A stretch of 64,000 nt of DNA from Rubrivivax sp. (GTDB lineage Bacteria > Pseudomonadota > Gammaproteobacteria > Burkholderiales > Burkholderiaceae_C), in the NCBI GenBank assembly GCA_016707445.1, contig JADJHR010000001.1, forward strand, positions 372,001 to 436,000, read 5' to 3'. Position numbers and translations under genes: made by a program. Positions 16,003 through 24,002 of the stretch are shown piece by piece. The notes beneath the pieces were generated by a model. The model had not been told where the DNA came from and searched no databases. It saw only the letters and a list, made by a program, of their open reading frames with translations. Within the stretch, counting starts at the first letter, position 1. Each line of letters starts with the position of its first letter.

Positions 16003-17694
16003 TTGACTGCCGTGGCGGCGCCGGCGCAAGCCCGGCGCGACCCTCTGGTCTCGGCCAGCGCGCTGGTGCTGTGGCTGCTGCTGGCGCTGTTCGTCGTCTA
16101 CCCGCTGGTGATGATGGCCGCGCGCATGCTGGCGCCGCCGACCGCGGCCGGCAGTGCCAGCCTGTGGCAGCTGCTGACCAACAAGCACCAGGTGCGTGCC
16201 TTCGGCAACAGCTTGTTGCTGGCAACCCTTGTGGGCCTGATCGGCACCGTCACCGGCTTCGTCTTTGCGTTTACCGCAGCGCGCGCGAAGCTGCCACCCT
16301 GGTTGCAGCGCGCCATCGACGCCAGCGTGCTGCTGCCCCTGGTCAGCCCGCCGTTCACCACGGCGATCGCCATCATCTTCAGCTTCGGTCCGCGCGGGTT
16401 GATCACACATGACCTGCTGGGCATGAAGGGTGGGTCGGTGTATGGCCTGACGAGCACCATGCTGTCTGAGGCGGTGACGTACTTTCCGATCGCCTACCTC
16501 ACGCTCAAGCCCATCCTGGCGGGCATCGACAGCAACATCGAAGGCATGGCGCTGTCGCTGGGCGCGTCGCGCTGGCGCGTGTTTCGCACCGTCACGCTGC
16601 CGCTGGCCATCCCGGGCCTGGCGAATGCCTTCCTGCTGCTGTTTGCCGCGTCGCTGGCCGACTTCGCCACGCCGCTGATCCTGGCCGGCAACCAGTTTCC
16701 GGTGCTGCCGACGCAGGCTTTCCTGCAGATCACCGGTTTGTTCGACCTGCGTGGCGGCGCCGCGCTGTCGTTCATCCTGCTGGTGCCGGCGCTGGCGGTG
16801 TTTCTGCTGCAGCGGCACTGGGTGGCGCGCCGGCACTACGTCACCGTGACCGGCAAGGGCGCGGGGCAGACGCCGTTCGACAGTGTGTCGCCCGCAGTGC
16901 GCAATGCGCTGGTGGCGCTGTGCCTGCTGATCACGCTGGCCATCGCCTACTTCTACGCGCTGCTGCTGTACGCGTCACTGGTGGTGGCGCTGGGCGCCAA
17001 CCACAACTGGACCTTGCAGCACTACCACGTGATCTTCACCGAAGGCCTGAAGGCCACGCGCGACACGCTGATCATTGCCGGCTTCGCGATGCCGCTGGGC
17101 GGGCTGTACGGGGTGCTGGTGGGCTACCTGGTGGCGAAGAAGAATTTCTTCGGCCGCCGCTCGATGGAACTGGTGTCGATGGTCAACTACGCCTTGCCGG
17201 GCACCATCGTCGGCATCGCCTACCTGATCGCCTTCAACGACCCGCCGATCGAGCTGACCGGCACCGCGCTGCTGATCATCGCCTGCTACGTCTTTCGCTA
17301 CGGCCCCACCGGCATCCGCGCCACCGTGGCCCTGTTGTCGCAGATCGACAAGAGCCTGGAAGAAGCCTCGGCCAGCCTGGGTGCGGGCAGCGGCACCACG
17401 TTTCGCCGCATCACGTTGCCGCTGATCCTGCCGGCCTTCTTTGCCGGCCTGGGCGTGGTCTTCATCCGCTCAATGACGGCCATCAGCGCCACCATCTTCC
17501 TGGTCTCGATGTCGTGGACGCTGATCACGGTGAAGATCCTGGAAAACATCACCGAGCTGTCACTCGGCCCGGCGGCCGCGTTTTCGGTGCTGGTGTGCGT
17601 GATCGTGTTCATCGTCATCGCCCTGATCGGGCGCGCGCTGGCGCGCTTCAAGGCGCCGGGCAGCGGCTCGGTCACCAACCTGCTCGGAGGCTGA
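16003..17694 (+). CDS. ABC transporter permease, two-domain Fe(III)/FbpB type
   Basis: A 563-residue membrane protein that contains two complete permease units, as in FbpB. The two EAA loops are EGMALSLGASRWRVFRTVTL (about residue 180) and EEASASLGAGSGTTFRRITL (about residue 455). Roughly 12 hydrophobic helices can be counted. The start is TTG at 16003 or GTG at 16012; no ATG is available nearby. It couples the FbpA-type binding protein upstream to the ATPase, whose GTG start is 5 bp downstream. Confidence 0.9.
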   Translation: MTAVAAPAQARRDPLVSASALVLWLLLALFVVYPLVMMAARMLAPPTAAGSASLWQLLTNKHQVRAFGNSLLLATLVGLIGTVTGFVFAFTAARAKLPPWLQRAIDASVLLPLVSPPFTTAIAIIFSFGPRGLITHDLLGMKGGSVYGLTSTMLSEAVTYFPIAYLTLKPILAGIDSNIEGMALSLGASRWRVFRTVTLPLAIPGLANAFLLLFAASLADFATPLILAGNQFPVLPTQAFLQITGLFDLRGGAALSFILLVPALAVFLLQRHWVARRHYVTVTGKGAGQTPFDSVSPAVRNALVALCLLITLAIAYFYALLLYASLVVALGANHNWTLQHYHVIFTEGLKATRDTLIIAGFAMPLGGLYGVLVGYLVAKKNFFGRRSMELVSMVNYALPGTIVGIAYLIAFNDPPIELTGTALLIIACYVFRYGPTGIRATVALLSQIDKSLEEASASLGAGSGTTFRRITLPLILPAFFAGLGVVFIRSMTAISATIFLVSMSWTLITVKILENITELSLGPAAAFSVLVCVIVFIVIALIGRALARFKAPGSGSVTNLLGG

Positions 17695-17698
17695 CCCC

Positions 17699-18802
17699 GT
17701 GTCCGAACCCAAGCTCGGCGTCAGCGCCGAAGGCATCGCCAAGCGCTACCAGCATCGCATCAAGGGCGAGGTGTGGGCGGCGCGCGATGTCGACCTGGCG
17801 GTACAGCCGGGCGAGTTCCTCACGCTGCTGGGCCCTTCGGGCTGCGGCAAGACCACGGTGCTGCGCATGATCGCCGGCTTCGAGATGCCCGACACCGGTC
17901 GCGTGCTGTTTGGCGGGCGCGACGTGACCACGCTGCCGGCCAACCAGCGCGACATCGGCTTCGTGTTCCAGAACTACGCGCTGTTTCCGCACCTCACGGT
18001 GTTCGACAACGTGGCCTATGGCCTGCGGGTGCGCAACAAGGCCGACGCCGAGATCCGGCGCGCGGTGAACGATGTGCTGGCCCTGGTCGGCCTGGCCGGA
18101 TACGAGCCGCAGTTCAGCAGCCAGCTCTCGGGCGGCGAACAGCAGCGTGTAGCGCTGGCGCGTGCCATCGTGATTCAGCCCGGCGTGCTGCTGTTCGATG
18201 AGCCCTTGTCCAACCTGGATGCGCGGCTGCGTGTGCTGATGCGCCACGAGATTCGCTCGCTGCAGCGCCGGCTGGGCATCACCACCATCTACGTCACGCA
18301 CGACCAGGAAGAGGCGATGGCGGTGTCCGACCGCATCGTGGTGATGAACCAGGGCCGTCTGGTGCAGGTGGGCAGCGCCGAAGACCTGTACCTGCGCCCG
18401 CGCAGCGACTTCGTCGCGCGTTTCATCGGCCGCATCAACAGCATCGAAGCCCGGGTGGTGGCCGTGGACGACGCTGGCGTCGAACTGATGGCGCTGGGCC
18501 GGCGCTTGCGCGTGCCCAGACCGGACATGGCCGTGGCCGAAGGGCAGGCCGTGCAGCTGATGATCCGGCCCGAGGCGTTGCACGCGACGGCGGCTGACGA
18601 TGCCCAGGCCTGGCCGGCCACGGTGAGCAACTGCAGCTTTCTGGGCGAGAAGATCGAGCTGCACCTGGACTGCGCGGGCCAGCGGCTGCTGCTGGTGCGG
18701 CCCGGCGGGGCGGGCGCTGCACTGCCCGAGGGCCAGGCGCTGGGGGTGACGGCAGACCCTGCGGCCATGCTGCTGCTGCCGGCACAGGACAAGCCGTCAT
18801 GA
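17699..18802 (+). CDS. ABC transporter ATP-binding protein, FbpC/PotA type
   Basis: A 367-residue ATPase with a GTG start. Walker A is GPSGCGKTT (about residues 42-50), the Q-loop reads FVFQNYALFPH, the signature is LSGGEQQR, and Walker B is VLLFDEPLSNLDARLR with the H-loop TTIYVTHDQEEA. Residues from about 280 form a C-terminal TOBE-like regulatory domain (MIRPEALHATAADDAQ). It energises the two-domain permease. Its stop codon overlaps the start of the next small exported protein as ATGA, so the four genes form one translation-coupled unit. Confidence 0.92.
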   Translation: MSEPKLGVSAEGIAKRYQHRIKGEVWAARDVDLAVQPGEFLTLLGPSGCGKTTVLRMIAGFEMPDTGRVLFGGRDVTTLPANQRDIGFVFQNYALFPHLTVFDNVAYGLRVRNKADAEIRRAVNDVLALVGLAGYEPQFSSQLSGGEQQRVALARAIVIQPGVLLFDEPLSNLDARLRVLMRHEIRSLQRRLGITTIYVTHDQEEAMAVSDRIVVMNQGRLVQVGSAEDLYLRPRSDFVARFIGRINSIEARVVAVDDAGVELMALGRRLRVPRPDMAVAEGQAVQLMIRPEALHATAADDAQAWPATVSNCSFLGEKIELHLDCAGQRLLLVRPGGAGAALPEGQALGVTADPAAMLLLPAQDKPS

Positions 18803-19290
18803 GCCTCGACCGCCGCCAACTTTTTCTGGCCCTGCTGCTGACCATGGCGCTGCCCGTGCCGACGCTGGCGCAGACCGTGCGTGAGGTGCATGGCGCGCAC
18901 GATGCCTGGGCCGAGCCCGGGCTGGCGCTGGCCTGGGGCGTGCTGCGTGGGCCCGACGAGACCCGCACGCGTGTGGTGATCCGCATCGAAGCCGATGCGC
19001 AGCGCCATGCCGGCCTGCGCGCCAGCGGGCGCGACCCCTTCGGCGGCGGCAGTGTCGACCTGCCGGTGCAGCGCGACGCCGACGGCGCCTGGCGCATCGA
19101 CCTGCCGCGCAGCCACTTTGCCGATCATCCCCGTACCGAATTGCGCTTTCAGGCACCGGGCCAGTCGGCCCCCGGCCTGCTGGTCTACTTTCAGGGCGTG
19201 CCCGACACGACACCCGAATCCAGCACCGCGTTGCAGCTCGACGAAAGCCTGCGCTCGCGCCTGGCCGGCGCGCGTGCGGCGCTGCGCTGA
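18799..19290 (+). CDS. Exported protein of unknown function coupled to an ABC operon
   Basis: A 163-residue protein. Residues 1-25 form a signal peptide (RRQLFLALLLTMALPVPTLAQ), so it is predicted periplasmic. The mature part carries many Arg and Asp residues and looks all-beta: alternating short strands such as RTRVVIRIEADAQ, GGSVDLPVQRDADGAWRIDLP and RTELRFQAPGQ. I do not recognise a family. Its ATG overlaps the stop of the ATPase gene (ATGA), so its level is tied to the Fe-type importer. The phnD-like gene follows 55 bp later. A role as a periplasmic accessory of either importer is only a guess. Confidence 0.75.
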   Translation: MSLDRRQLFLALLLTMALPVPTLAQTVREVHGAHDAWAEPGLALAWGVLRGPDETRTRVVIRIEADAQRHAGLRASGRDPFGGGSVDLPVQRDADGAWRIDLPRSHFADHPRTELRFQAPGQSAPGLLVYFQGVPDTTPESSTALQLDESLRSRLAGARAALR

Positions 19291-19345
19291 GCCCGGATGC
19301 GTCTGCCAGAATCCCAACTCACCTCGAACAACAAGGAGACCACCG

Positions 19346-20368
19346 ATGAACCCGACGATTCGTTTCACGTCTGCACTGCTGCTGGCAGCGGCCATCGCGC
19401 CGGCCTGGGCCCAGGACTGCAAGAACCGCGGCGACCTCGATCCCATGTACTGCGACGAAAACGCCGACATGGTGGCCGATGCACCCACCGACCCGAAGAA
19501 GTTCAAGAACCCCAGCACGCTGGTCTTCACCTACACGCCAGTGGAAGACCCGGCGGTGTACGAGAAGATCTTCAAGCCCTTCACCGACTACCTGGCGCAG
19601 TGCACGGCCAAGCGCGTGGTGTTCTATCAGGTGCAGAGCAATGCCGCCGAGATCGAGGCCATGCGTTCGGGCCGGCTGCATGTGGGGGGCTTCTCCACCG
19701 GGCCCACCGCCTTTGCCGTCAACATCGCCGGCGCGGTGCCGTTCGCGATCAAGGGTTACGAGAAGGACTTCCAGGGCTACAACCTGATCGTCATCGTGAA
19801 GAAGGACAGCCCGTTCCAGAAGCTGTCCGACTTGAAGGGTCACAAGGTGGCGCATACGGCGCCGTCGTCGAACTCGGGCCACATGGCGCCGATGGCGCTG
19901 TTCCCCAAGGAAGGTCTGGCGCCGGAGAAGGACTACAAGATCCTGTTCAGCGGCAAGCATGACCAGTCAGTGATGGGCGTCAACAGCGGCGACTACGAAG
20001 CCGCCGCGGTGGCGTCGGACGTGTTCCACCGCATGGCCACGCGCGGGCAGATCAAGGAAACCGACTTCCGCATCATTTACCGCAGCGCCAAGTTCCCGAC
20101 CTCGTCGTTCGCCTACGCGCACGACCTCGAGCCGGCGCTGCGCGACAAGATGGTCAAGTGCTTCTACGACTACCGTTACACCGACGACATGAAGAAGGCC
20201 TTCGACGGCGCCGACCGCTTCTTCCCGATCAACTTCAAGGAGCATTGGGCGGTGGTGCGGCAGGTGGCCGAGTTCGGTGGCGAGAAGTTCAACAGCGCCG
20301 CCTACGAGAAGGAAAGCAAGCGCGAGGAAGAGGCCCGCAAGAAGACCGCCGGGGCCAAGAAGCCCTGA
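19346..20368 (+). CDS. phnD: Phosphate/phosphonate ABC transporter binding protein (PhnD family)
   Basis: A 340-residue exported protein with AAGGAGA seven bases before the ATG. The signal peptide ends near residue 22 (APAWAQ). The mature N-terminus carries an extra segment before the PhnD fold: a Cys pair (C24, C36) flanking GDLDPMY, then DENADMVADAPTDPKK, which resembles an Asp-rich calcium-type loop. The PhnD core starts at TLVFTYTPVEDPAVYEKIF, continues with FYQVQSNAAEIEAMRSGRL and AVPFAIKGYEKDF, and has the phosphate-binding SS motif region APSSNSGHMAPMA. The ligand could be phosphonate, phosphite or phosphate. Its stop overlaps phnC as TGATG. Confidence 0.88.
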   Translation: MNPTIRFTSALLLAAAIAPAWAQDCKNRGDLDPMYCDENADMVADAPTDPKKFKNPSTLVFTYTPVEDPAVYEKIFKPFTDYLAQCTAKRVVFYQVQSNAAEIEAMRSGRLHVGGFSTGPTAFAVNIAGAVPFAIKGYEKDFQGYNLIVIVKKDSPFQKLSDLKGHKVAHTAPSSNSGHMAPMALFPKEGLAPEKDYKILFSGKHDQSVMGVNSGDYEAAAVASDVFHRMATRGQIKETDFRIIYRSAKFPTSSFAYAHDLEPALRDKMVKCFYDYRYTDDMKKAFDGADRFFPINFKEHWAVVRQVAEFGGEKFNSAAYEKESKREEEARKKTAGAKKP

Positions 20369-21144
20369 TGAGCGAGCACGCGCAGGGCCAGGCCGCGCTC
20401 AGTGTGCGCGGCCTGGTCAAGGAATACGTGCGCGGCAAGAAGGTGCTCGACGGTCTGTCGCTCGATTTCGACGGCCAGGGCCTGACGGCGGTGATCGGCC
20501 CGTCGGGCACCGGCAAGTCGACCCTGCTGCGTTGCATCAACCGCCTGGTCGAGCCCACGGCCGGACAGATCCTGTTTGGCGGCCGCGACATCGTGCCGCT
20601 GTCGGGACGCGAACTGCGACAGGTGCGGCGGCGCATCGGCATGGTGTTCCAGGAATACAACCTGGTCGAGCGGCTGTCGGTGATGGAGAACCTGCTGTGC
20701 GGCCGGCTCGGCTACGTGTCGGCGCTGCGCGCCTGGCTGCGGCGCTTTGCGCCGGCCGACATCGAACGCGCCTTCCAGCTGCTGGACCAGGTGGGCCTGG
20801 CCGAGCAGGTGCACCAGCGTGCCGATGCGCTGTCGGGCGGCCAGCGCCAGCGCGTGGGCATCGCACGCGCGCTGATGCAGGCACCACAGCTGCTGCTGGC
20901 CGACGAGCCGACTTCGTCGCTCGACCCGCGCACCTCGGTCGAGATCATGGAACTGATGCGCACGCTGGGCCGCGAGCATGGCATCCCCGTCATCGTGAAC
21001 ATGCACGACGTCGACCTGGCGCGGCGCTTTGCCGACCGCATCGTCGGCCTGGCCGGTGGCGCCAGGGTCTTCGACGGGCCGCCGGCCGAGCTGGATGAAG
21101 CGATGCTGTCGCGCATCTACGGTGGTGCGTCGTGGATGCAGTGA
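20368..21144 (+). CDS. phnC: Phosphonate ABC transporter ATP-binding protein (PhnC)
   Basis: A 258-residue ATPase. Walker A is GPSGTGKST, the Q-loop reads MVFQEYNLVERLSVMENLLCGRLG (typical of PhnC), the signature is LSGGQRQR, Walker B is LLLADEPTSSLDP and the H-loop VIVNMHDVDLA. It drives import through the two PhnE permeases encoded downstream. The ATG lies inside the phnD stop (TGATG), and its own stop overlaps the phnE GTG by four bases. Confidence 0.92.
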   Translation: MSEHAQGQAALSVRGLVKEYVRGKKVLDGLSLDFDGQGLTAVIGPSGTGKSTLLRCINRLVEPTAGQILFGGRDIVPLSGRELRQVRRRIGMVFQEYNLVERLSVMENLLCGRLGYVSALRAWLRRFAPADIERAFQLLDQVGLAEQVHQRADALSGGQRQRVGIARALMQAPQLLLADEPTSSLDPRTSVEIMELMRTLGREHGIPVIVNMHDVDLARRFADRIVGLAGGARVFDGPPAELDEAMLSRIYGGASWMQ

Positions 21145-21956
21145 AGCCCGCATCGGCCGCACGGGCGCGCCGCGCCTTCAAGCCCGACTGGCCGGCGCGT
21201 GCGGGCTGGCTGCTGCTGGTCGCCTATGTGGTCTACGCGGTGCTGCGGCTCGACTTCAGTGTCGATCGTTTCGTCACCGGGCTGGGCCACGGGGCGCGAT
21301 TTCTCGAGCGCATGATGCCGCCGCGCATCGCGCAGCCCGACTCGCTGTTGACGGGCCTGCTTGAGTCGCTGGAAATCGCGGTGCTGGCCTCATTTGCCGG
21401 CATCCTGCTGTCGCTGCCGATCGGGCTGCTGGCCGCGCGCAACCTGATGCCGGCCTGGGCCAGCTGGCCCGCGCGCGCGGTGATTGCCGCTGCACGCTCG
21501 TTCCATCCGGTGATCGTGGCGATCATCTTCGTCAAGGCCGTGGGCTTCGGCGCGCTGGCCGGCATCTGCGCGCTGGTGGTGGCGTCGATCGGCTTCACGG
21601 CCAAGCTGTTTGCCGAGGCGATCGAGGAGATCTCGCTCAAGCAGGTCGAGGCCGTGCGTGCCACCGGCGCCAGCTTCATGAACGTGCTGAGCTTCGGTGT
21701 GCTGCCCCAGGTGTTCGGCCGCTTCATCGGCTTTGCCACCTACCAGCTCGATTCCAACCTGCGCAATTCGACCATGGTCGGCATCGTCGGTGCCGGTGGC
21801 ATCGGCGGCACGCTGTTCTCGGCCTTCCAGCGCTTCGACTACGACTTTGTGGCCGCGATCCTGCTGTGCATCATCGCCATGATCATGGTCGGCGAGATCC
21901 TGGCCACCTGGGTGCGCCGCGTGTTCGTCGAACGTGGCCGGGTGGACGAGGAATGA
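21141..21956 (+). CDS. phnE: Phosphonate ABC transporter permease (PhnE), first copy
   Basis: A 271-residue permease read from GTG 21141, which gives the standard GTGA overlap with phnC; GTG 21132 is an alternative. One N-terminal helix (GWLLLVAYVVYAVL) is followed by five further membrane segments. The EAA loop is EAVRATGASFMNVLSFGVLPQVF, and the conserved FRWDIN-equivalent reads YQLDSNLRNSTMVGIVGAGGIG. It pairs with the second PhnE-like subunit next to it. The ATGA overlap with the next gene supports coupled translation. Confidence 0.9.
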   Translation: MKPASAARARRAFKPDWPARAGWLLLVAYVVYAVLRLDFSVDRFVTGLGHGARFLERMMPPRIAQPDSLLTGLLESLEIAVLASFAGILLSLPIGLLAARNLMPAWASWPARAVIAAARSFHPVIVAIIFVKAVGFGALAGICALVVASIGFTAKLFAEAIEEISLKQVEAVRATGASFMNVLSFGVLPQVFGRFIGFATYQLDSNLRNSTMVGIVGAGGIGGTLFSAFQRFDYDFVAAILLCIIAMIMVGEILATWVRRVFVERGRVDEE

Positions 21957-22774
21957 ACGCCGTCACGCCGGCAGACACCCGCGGCCCGCCGCGCCAATGG
22001 CATCGCTTCACGCCCGCGCAGCGGCTGGCGCGCTTCACCGTCTACCTGGTGGTGGTGGCTGCCGTGCTGCAGTCGGCACGCACGGTTCAGGTGATTCCTG
22101 AATTCCTGCTCGATGCGCCCGAGCAGATGCAGGACCTGCTCAAGCGCATGTGGCCGATCGCCTGGAGCCACTATCCGCAGGGCGTGCACGACGCGCTGGT
22201 CGACACGTTGCACATCGCCACGCTGGGCACCTTGCTGGCGGTGCTGATGGCGCTGCCGATCGGGCTGGCGGCGGCGCACAACGTGGTGCCCAACAAGGCC
22301 GTCAACCTGCTGGCCAGGCTGTTGCTGGTGTCCAGTCGATCGGTCAACTCGCTGGTCTGGGCGCTGCTGTTCGTGGCCGTGTTCGGCCCCGGCGCGTTGG
22401 CCGGCACGCTGGCGATCGCGTTCCGTTCGATCGGCTTCATCGGCAAGCTGCTGGGCGAGGCGCTGGAGGAATCGGCGCCCGGCCCGATCGAGGCCTTGCA
22501 GGCCGCTGGCGCGCCCTGGTTGTCGCGCCTGGCCTTCGGCTGGTGGCCGCAGGTCAAGCCGGCGTTCTGGTCGATTCTGCTGTTTCGCTGGGACATCAAC
22601 GTGCGCGAATCGGCGGTGCTGGGCCTGGTCGGGGCCGGCGGCATCGGCATGGCGCTGGACAGTGCGATGAACCTGTTCCAGTGGGACCGGGTGGCGATGG
22701 TGCTGTTCTCGATCTTCAGCGTGGTGGTGCTGGCCGAGGTCGTGGTCACCCAGCTGCGCAAGCGTATCCTGTGA
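21953..22774 (+). CDS. phnE: Phosphonate ABC transporter permease (PhnE), second copy
   Basis: A 273-residue permease. The helices start at FTVYLVVVAAVLQSA; the central pattern ALVDTLHIATLGTLLAVLMALPIGLAAAHNV and the EAA loop EALQAAGAPWLSRLAFGWWPQVK are followed by FRWDINVRESAVLGLVGAGGIGMALD, the PhnE signature. It starts four bases inside the first permease gene (ATGA). Two PhnE subunits forming a heterodimer is a known arrangement in this transporter family. No C-P lyase genes are present in the window. Confidence 0.92.
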   Translation: MNAVTPADTRGPPRQWHRFTPAQRLARFTVYLVVVAAVLQSARTVQVIPEFLLDAPEQMQDLLKRMWPIAWSHYPQGVHDALVDTLHIATLGTLLAVLMALPIGLAAAHNVVPNKAVNLLARLLLVSSRSVNSLVWALLFVAVFGPGALAGTLAIAFRSIGFIGKLLGEALEESAPGPIEALQAAGAPWLSRLAFGWWPQVKPAFWSILLFRWDINVRESAVLGLVGAGGIGMALDSAMNLFQWDRVAMVLFSIFSVVVLAEVVVTQLRKRIL

Positions 22775-22776
22775 AC

Positions 22777-23115
22777 ATGCGCCCGGCCCTTGTGCTGTCC
22801 AGTTCGTTGCTGTTGATGCTGTCCAGCGCGGTTGGGGCCGCCAGCGCGGCCGACAACTGCGAAGCCATCAGCGCACAGATCGCAGCCCGCATCCAGCTGC
22901 CGCCGGGCATGAGCTTCACACTGAACACGGTGGATGTCGCCGCCAGCGCGCCAGGCAGGGTGGTCGGCAGTTGCGCACGCGGCAGCCGCAAGATCGTCTA
23001 CCTGCAAAGCGCGGCTGCGCCTGCGGGCAAGCCGGCTTCTGCGGCCCCTGACAACATCCTCACCGAGTGCAAGGACGGCACGGTGCAGCGCGGGGGCAGC
23101 TGCAAGAAGCGCTAG
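22777..23115 (+). CDS. DUF1161-family exported small protein
   Basis: A 112-residue protein with a signal peptide of about 24 residues (LVLSSSLLLMLSSAVGAASA). The mature part CEAISAQIAARIQLPPGMSFTLNTVDVA...GRVVGSCARGSRKIVYLQ fits the DUF1161 pattern as I recall it: two or three cysteines and a GxxKIVY strand. A C-terminal tail adds one more Cys pair (TECKDGTVQRGGSCKK). The function of the family is unknown. The ATG is 2 bp after the phnE stop, so it probably belongs to the same transcript. Its TAG stop and the nudC TAG stop overlap head-on at the palindrome CTAG (23112-23115). Confidence 0.75.
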   Translation: MRPALVLSSSLLLMLSSAVGAASAADNCEAISAQIAARIQLPPGMSFTLNTVDVAASAPGRVVGSCARGSRKIVYLQSAAAPAGKPASAAPDNILTECKDGTVQRGGSCKKR

Positions 23116-23930
23116 CCAACCGCCTGCATGGCCGCCACGGTGTCGCGGATCAGGTGTCCAGAAATCGAGAAGCGCGGCGGGATCTGCGGCAGCGCGGCGA
23201 TGTCGAACCACTGCGCGTCCTCGATCTCGTCGGGCTGGCGCACGATGTCGCCGGCCAGCCATTCGGCGGTGAACGCGATCATCAGGCTGTTCGGGAACGG
23301 CCAGCTCTGGCTGCCGTAGTAGCGCAGCCCCGCGACCTGCACACCCACCTCTTCGGTCACTTCGCGGCGGATGCACTGCTCGATCGATTCACCGGCCTCG
23401 ACGAAGCCGGCCAGCGCGCTGTACATGTGCGGCGCGAAGTGCGGCCCGCGCGCCAGCAGCAGCTGGCCCGGCCGCCAGACCAGGGTCATCATCGCCGGGT
23501 TGATGCGCGGATAGACCGTCAGGCCGCAGGCCGGGCAGCGGCGCGCGCGCTCACCGCGCCGTGCTTCAGTGGGCGTGCCGCAGGCACCGCAGAAGCGGTG
23601 CGCGCGGTCCCATTCCAGCACCTGCGCGGCACGCCCGGCCACACCGGCCAGGGTCTCGGGCAAGCCCATCATCGCGCTGCGCAAGGGCACGCTGCGCCAG
23701 CCCGGCGGTGCCGCCGGCAGGCGCAGCGCCCAGCAGTCCAGACCGTCCAGCTGGCCCAGGTAGTGCCGCACCTGGGCCATCGGCGCCACCTGCTGCCAGG
23801 CGGCCTCGGCCAGCGCGCACAGGCACAGGTCCTCGGGTTCGGGCAGCAGCAGCATGCCGTCGACGAAGGCCAGGCACCAGTGCGTGGTGCTGGGCACGGC
23901 GGCCGGGTCGATCGCGGGAACGAAGATCAT
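23112..23930 (-). CDS. nudC: NAD(+) diphosphatase NudC
   Basis: A 272-residue Nudix hydrolase. A four-Cys zinc ribbon (CGACG ... CPACG, about residues 113-135) precedes the Nudix domain. The Nudix box runs GFVEAGESIEQCIRREVTEEVG, with the metal-binding REVTEE glutamates. It is followed by the NudC array SQSWPFPNSLM, close to the family SQPWPFPxS. NudC hydrolyses NAD(H) to NMN and AMP and removes NAD caps from RNA. The gene converges on the DUF1161 gene with overlapping stops. Confidence 0.92.
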   Translation of the reverse strand: MIFVPAIDPAAVPSTTHWCLAFVDGMLLLPEPEDLCLCALAEAAWQQVAPMAQVRHYLGQLDGLDCWALRLPAAPPGWRSVPLRSAMMGLPETLAGVAGRAAQVLEWDRAHRFCGACGTPTEARRGERARRCPACGLTVYPRINPAMMTLVWRPGQLLLARGPHFAPHMYSALAGFVEAGESIEQCIRREVTEEVGVQVAGLRYYGSQSWPFPNSLMIAFTAEWLAGDIVRQPDEIEDAQWFDIAALPQIPPRFSISGHLIRDTVAAMQAVG

Positions 23931-24002
23931 GCGGGCCTCGACAGCGGGGTTCCCATGATGCCGCAGCGCCGCGGCCGCCGCCCCATGCGGGTCAGCGGCG
24001 CA

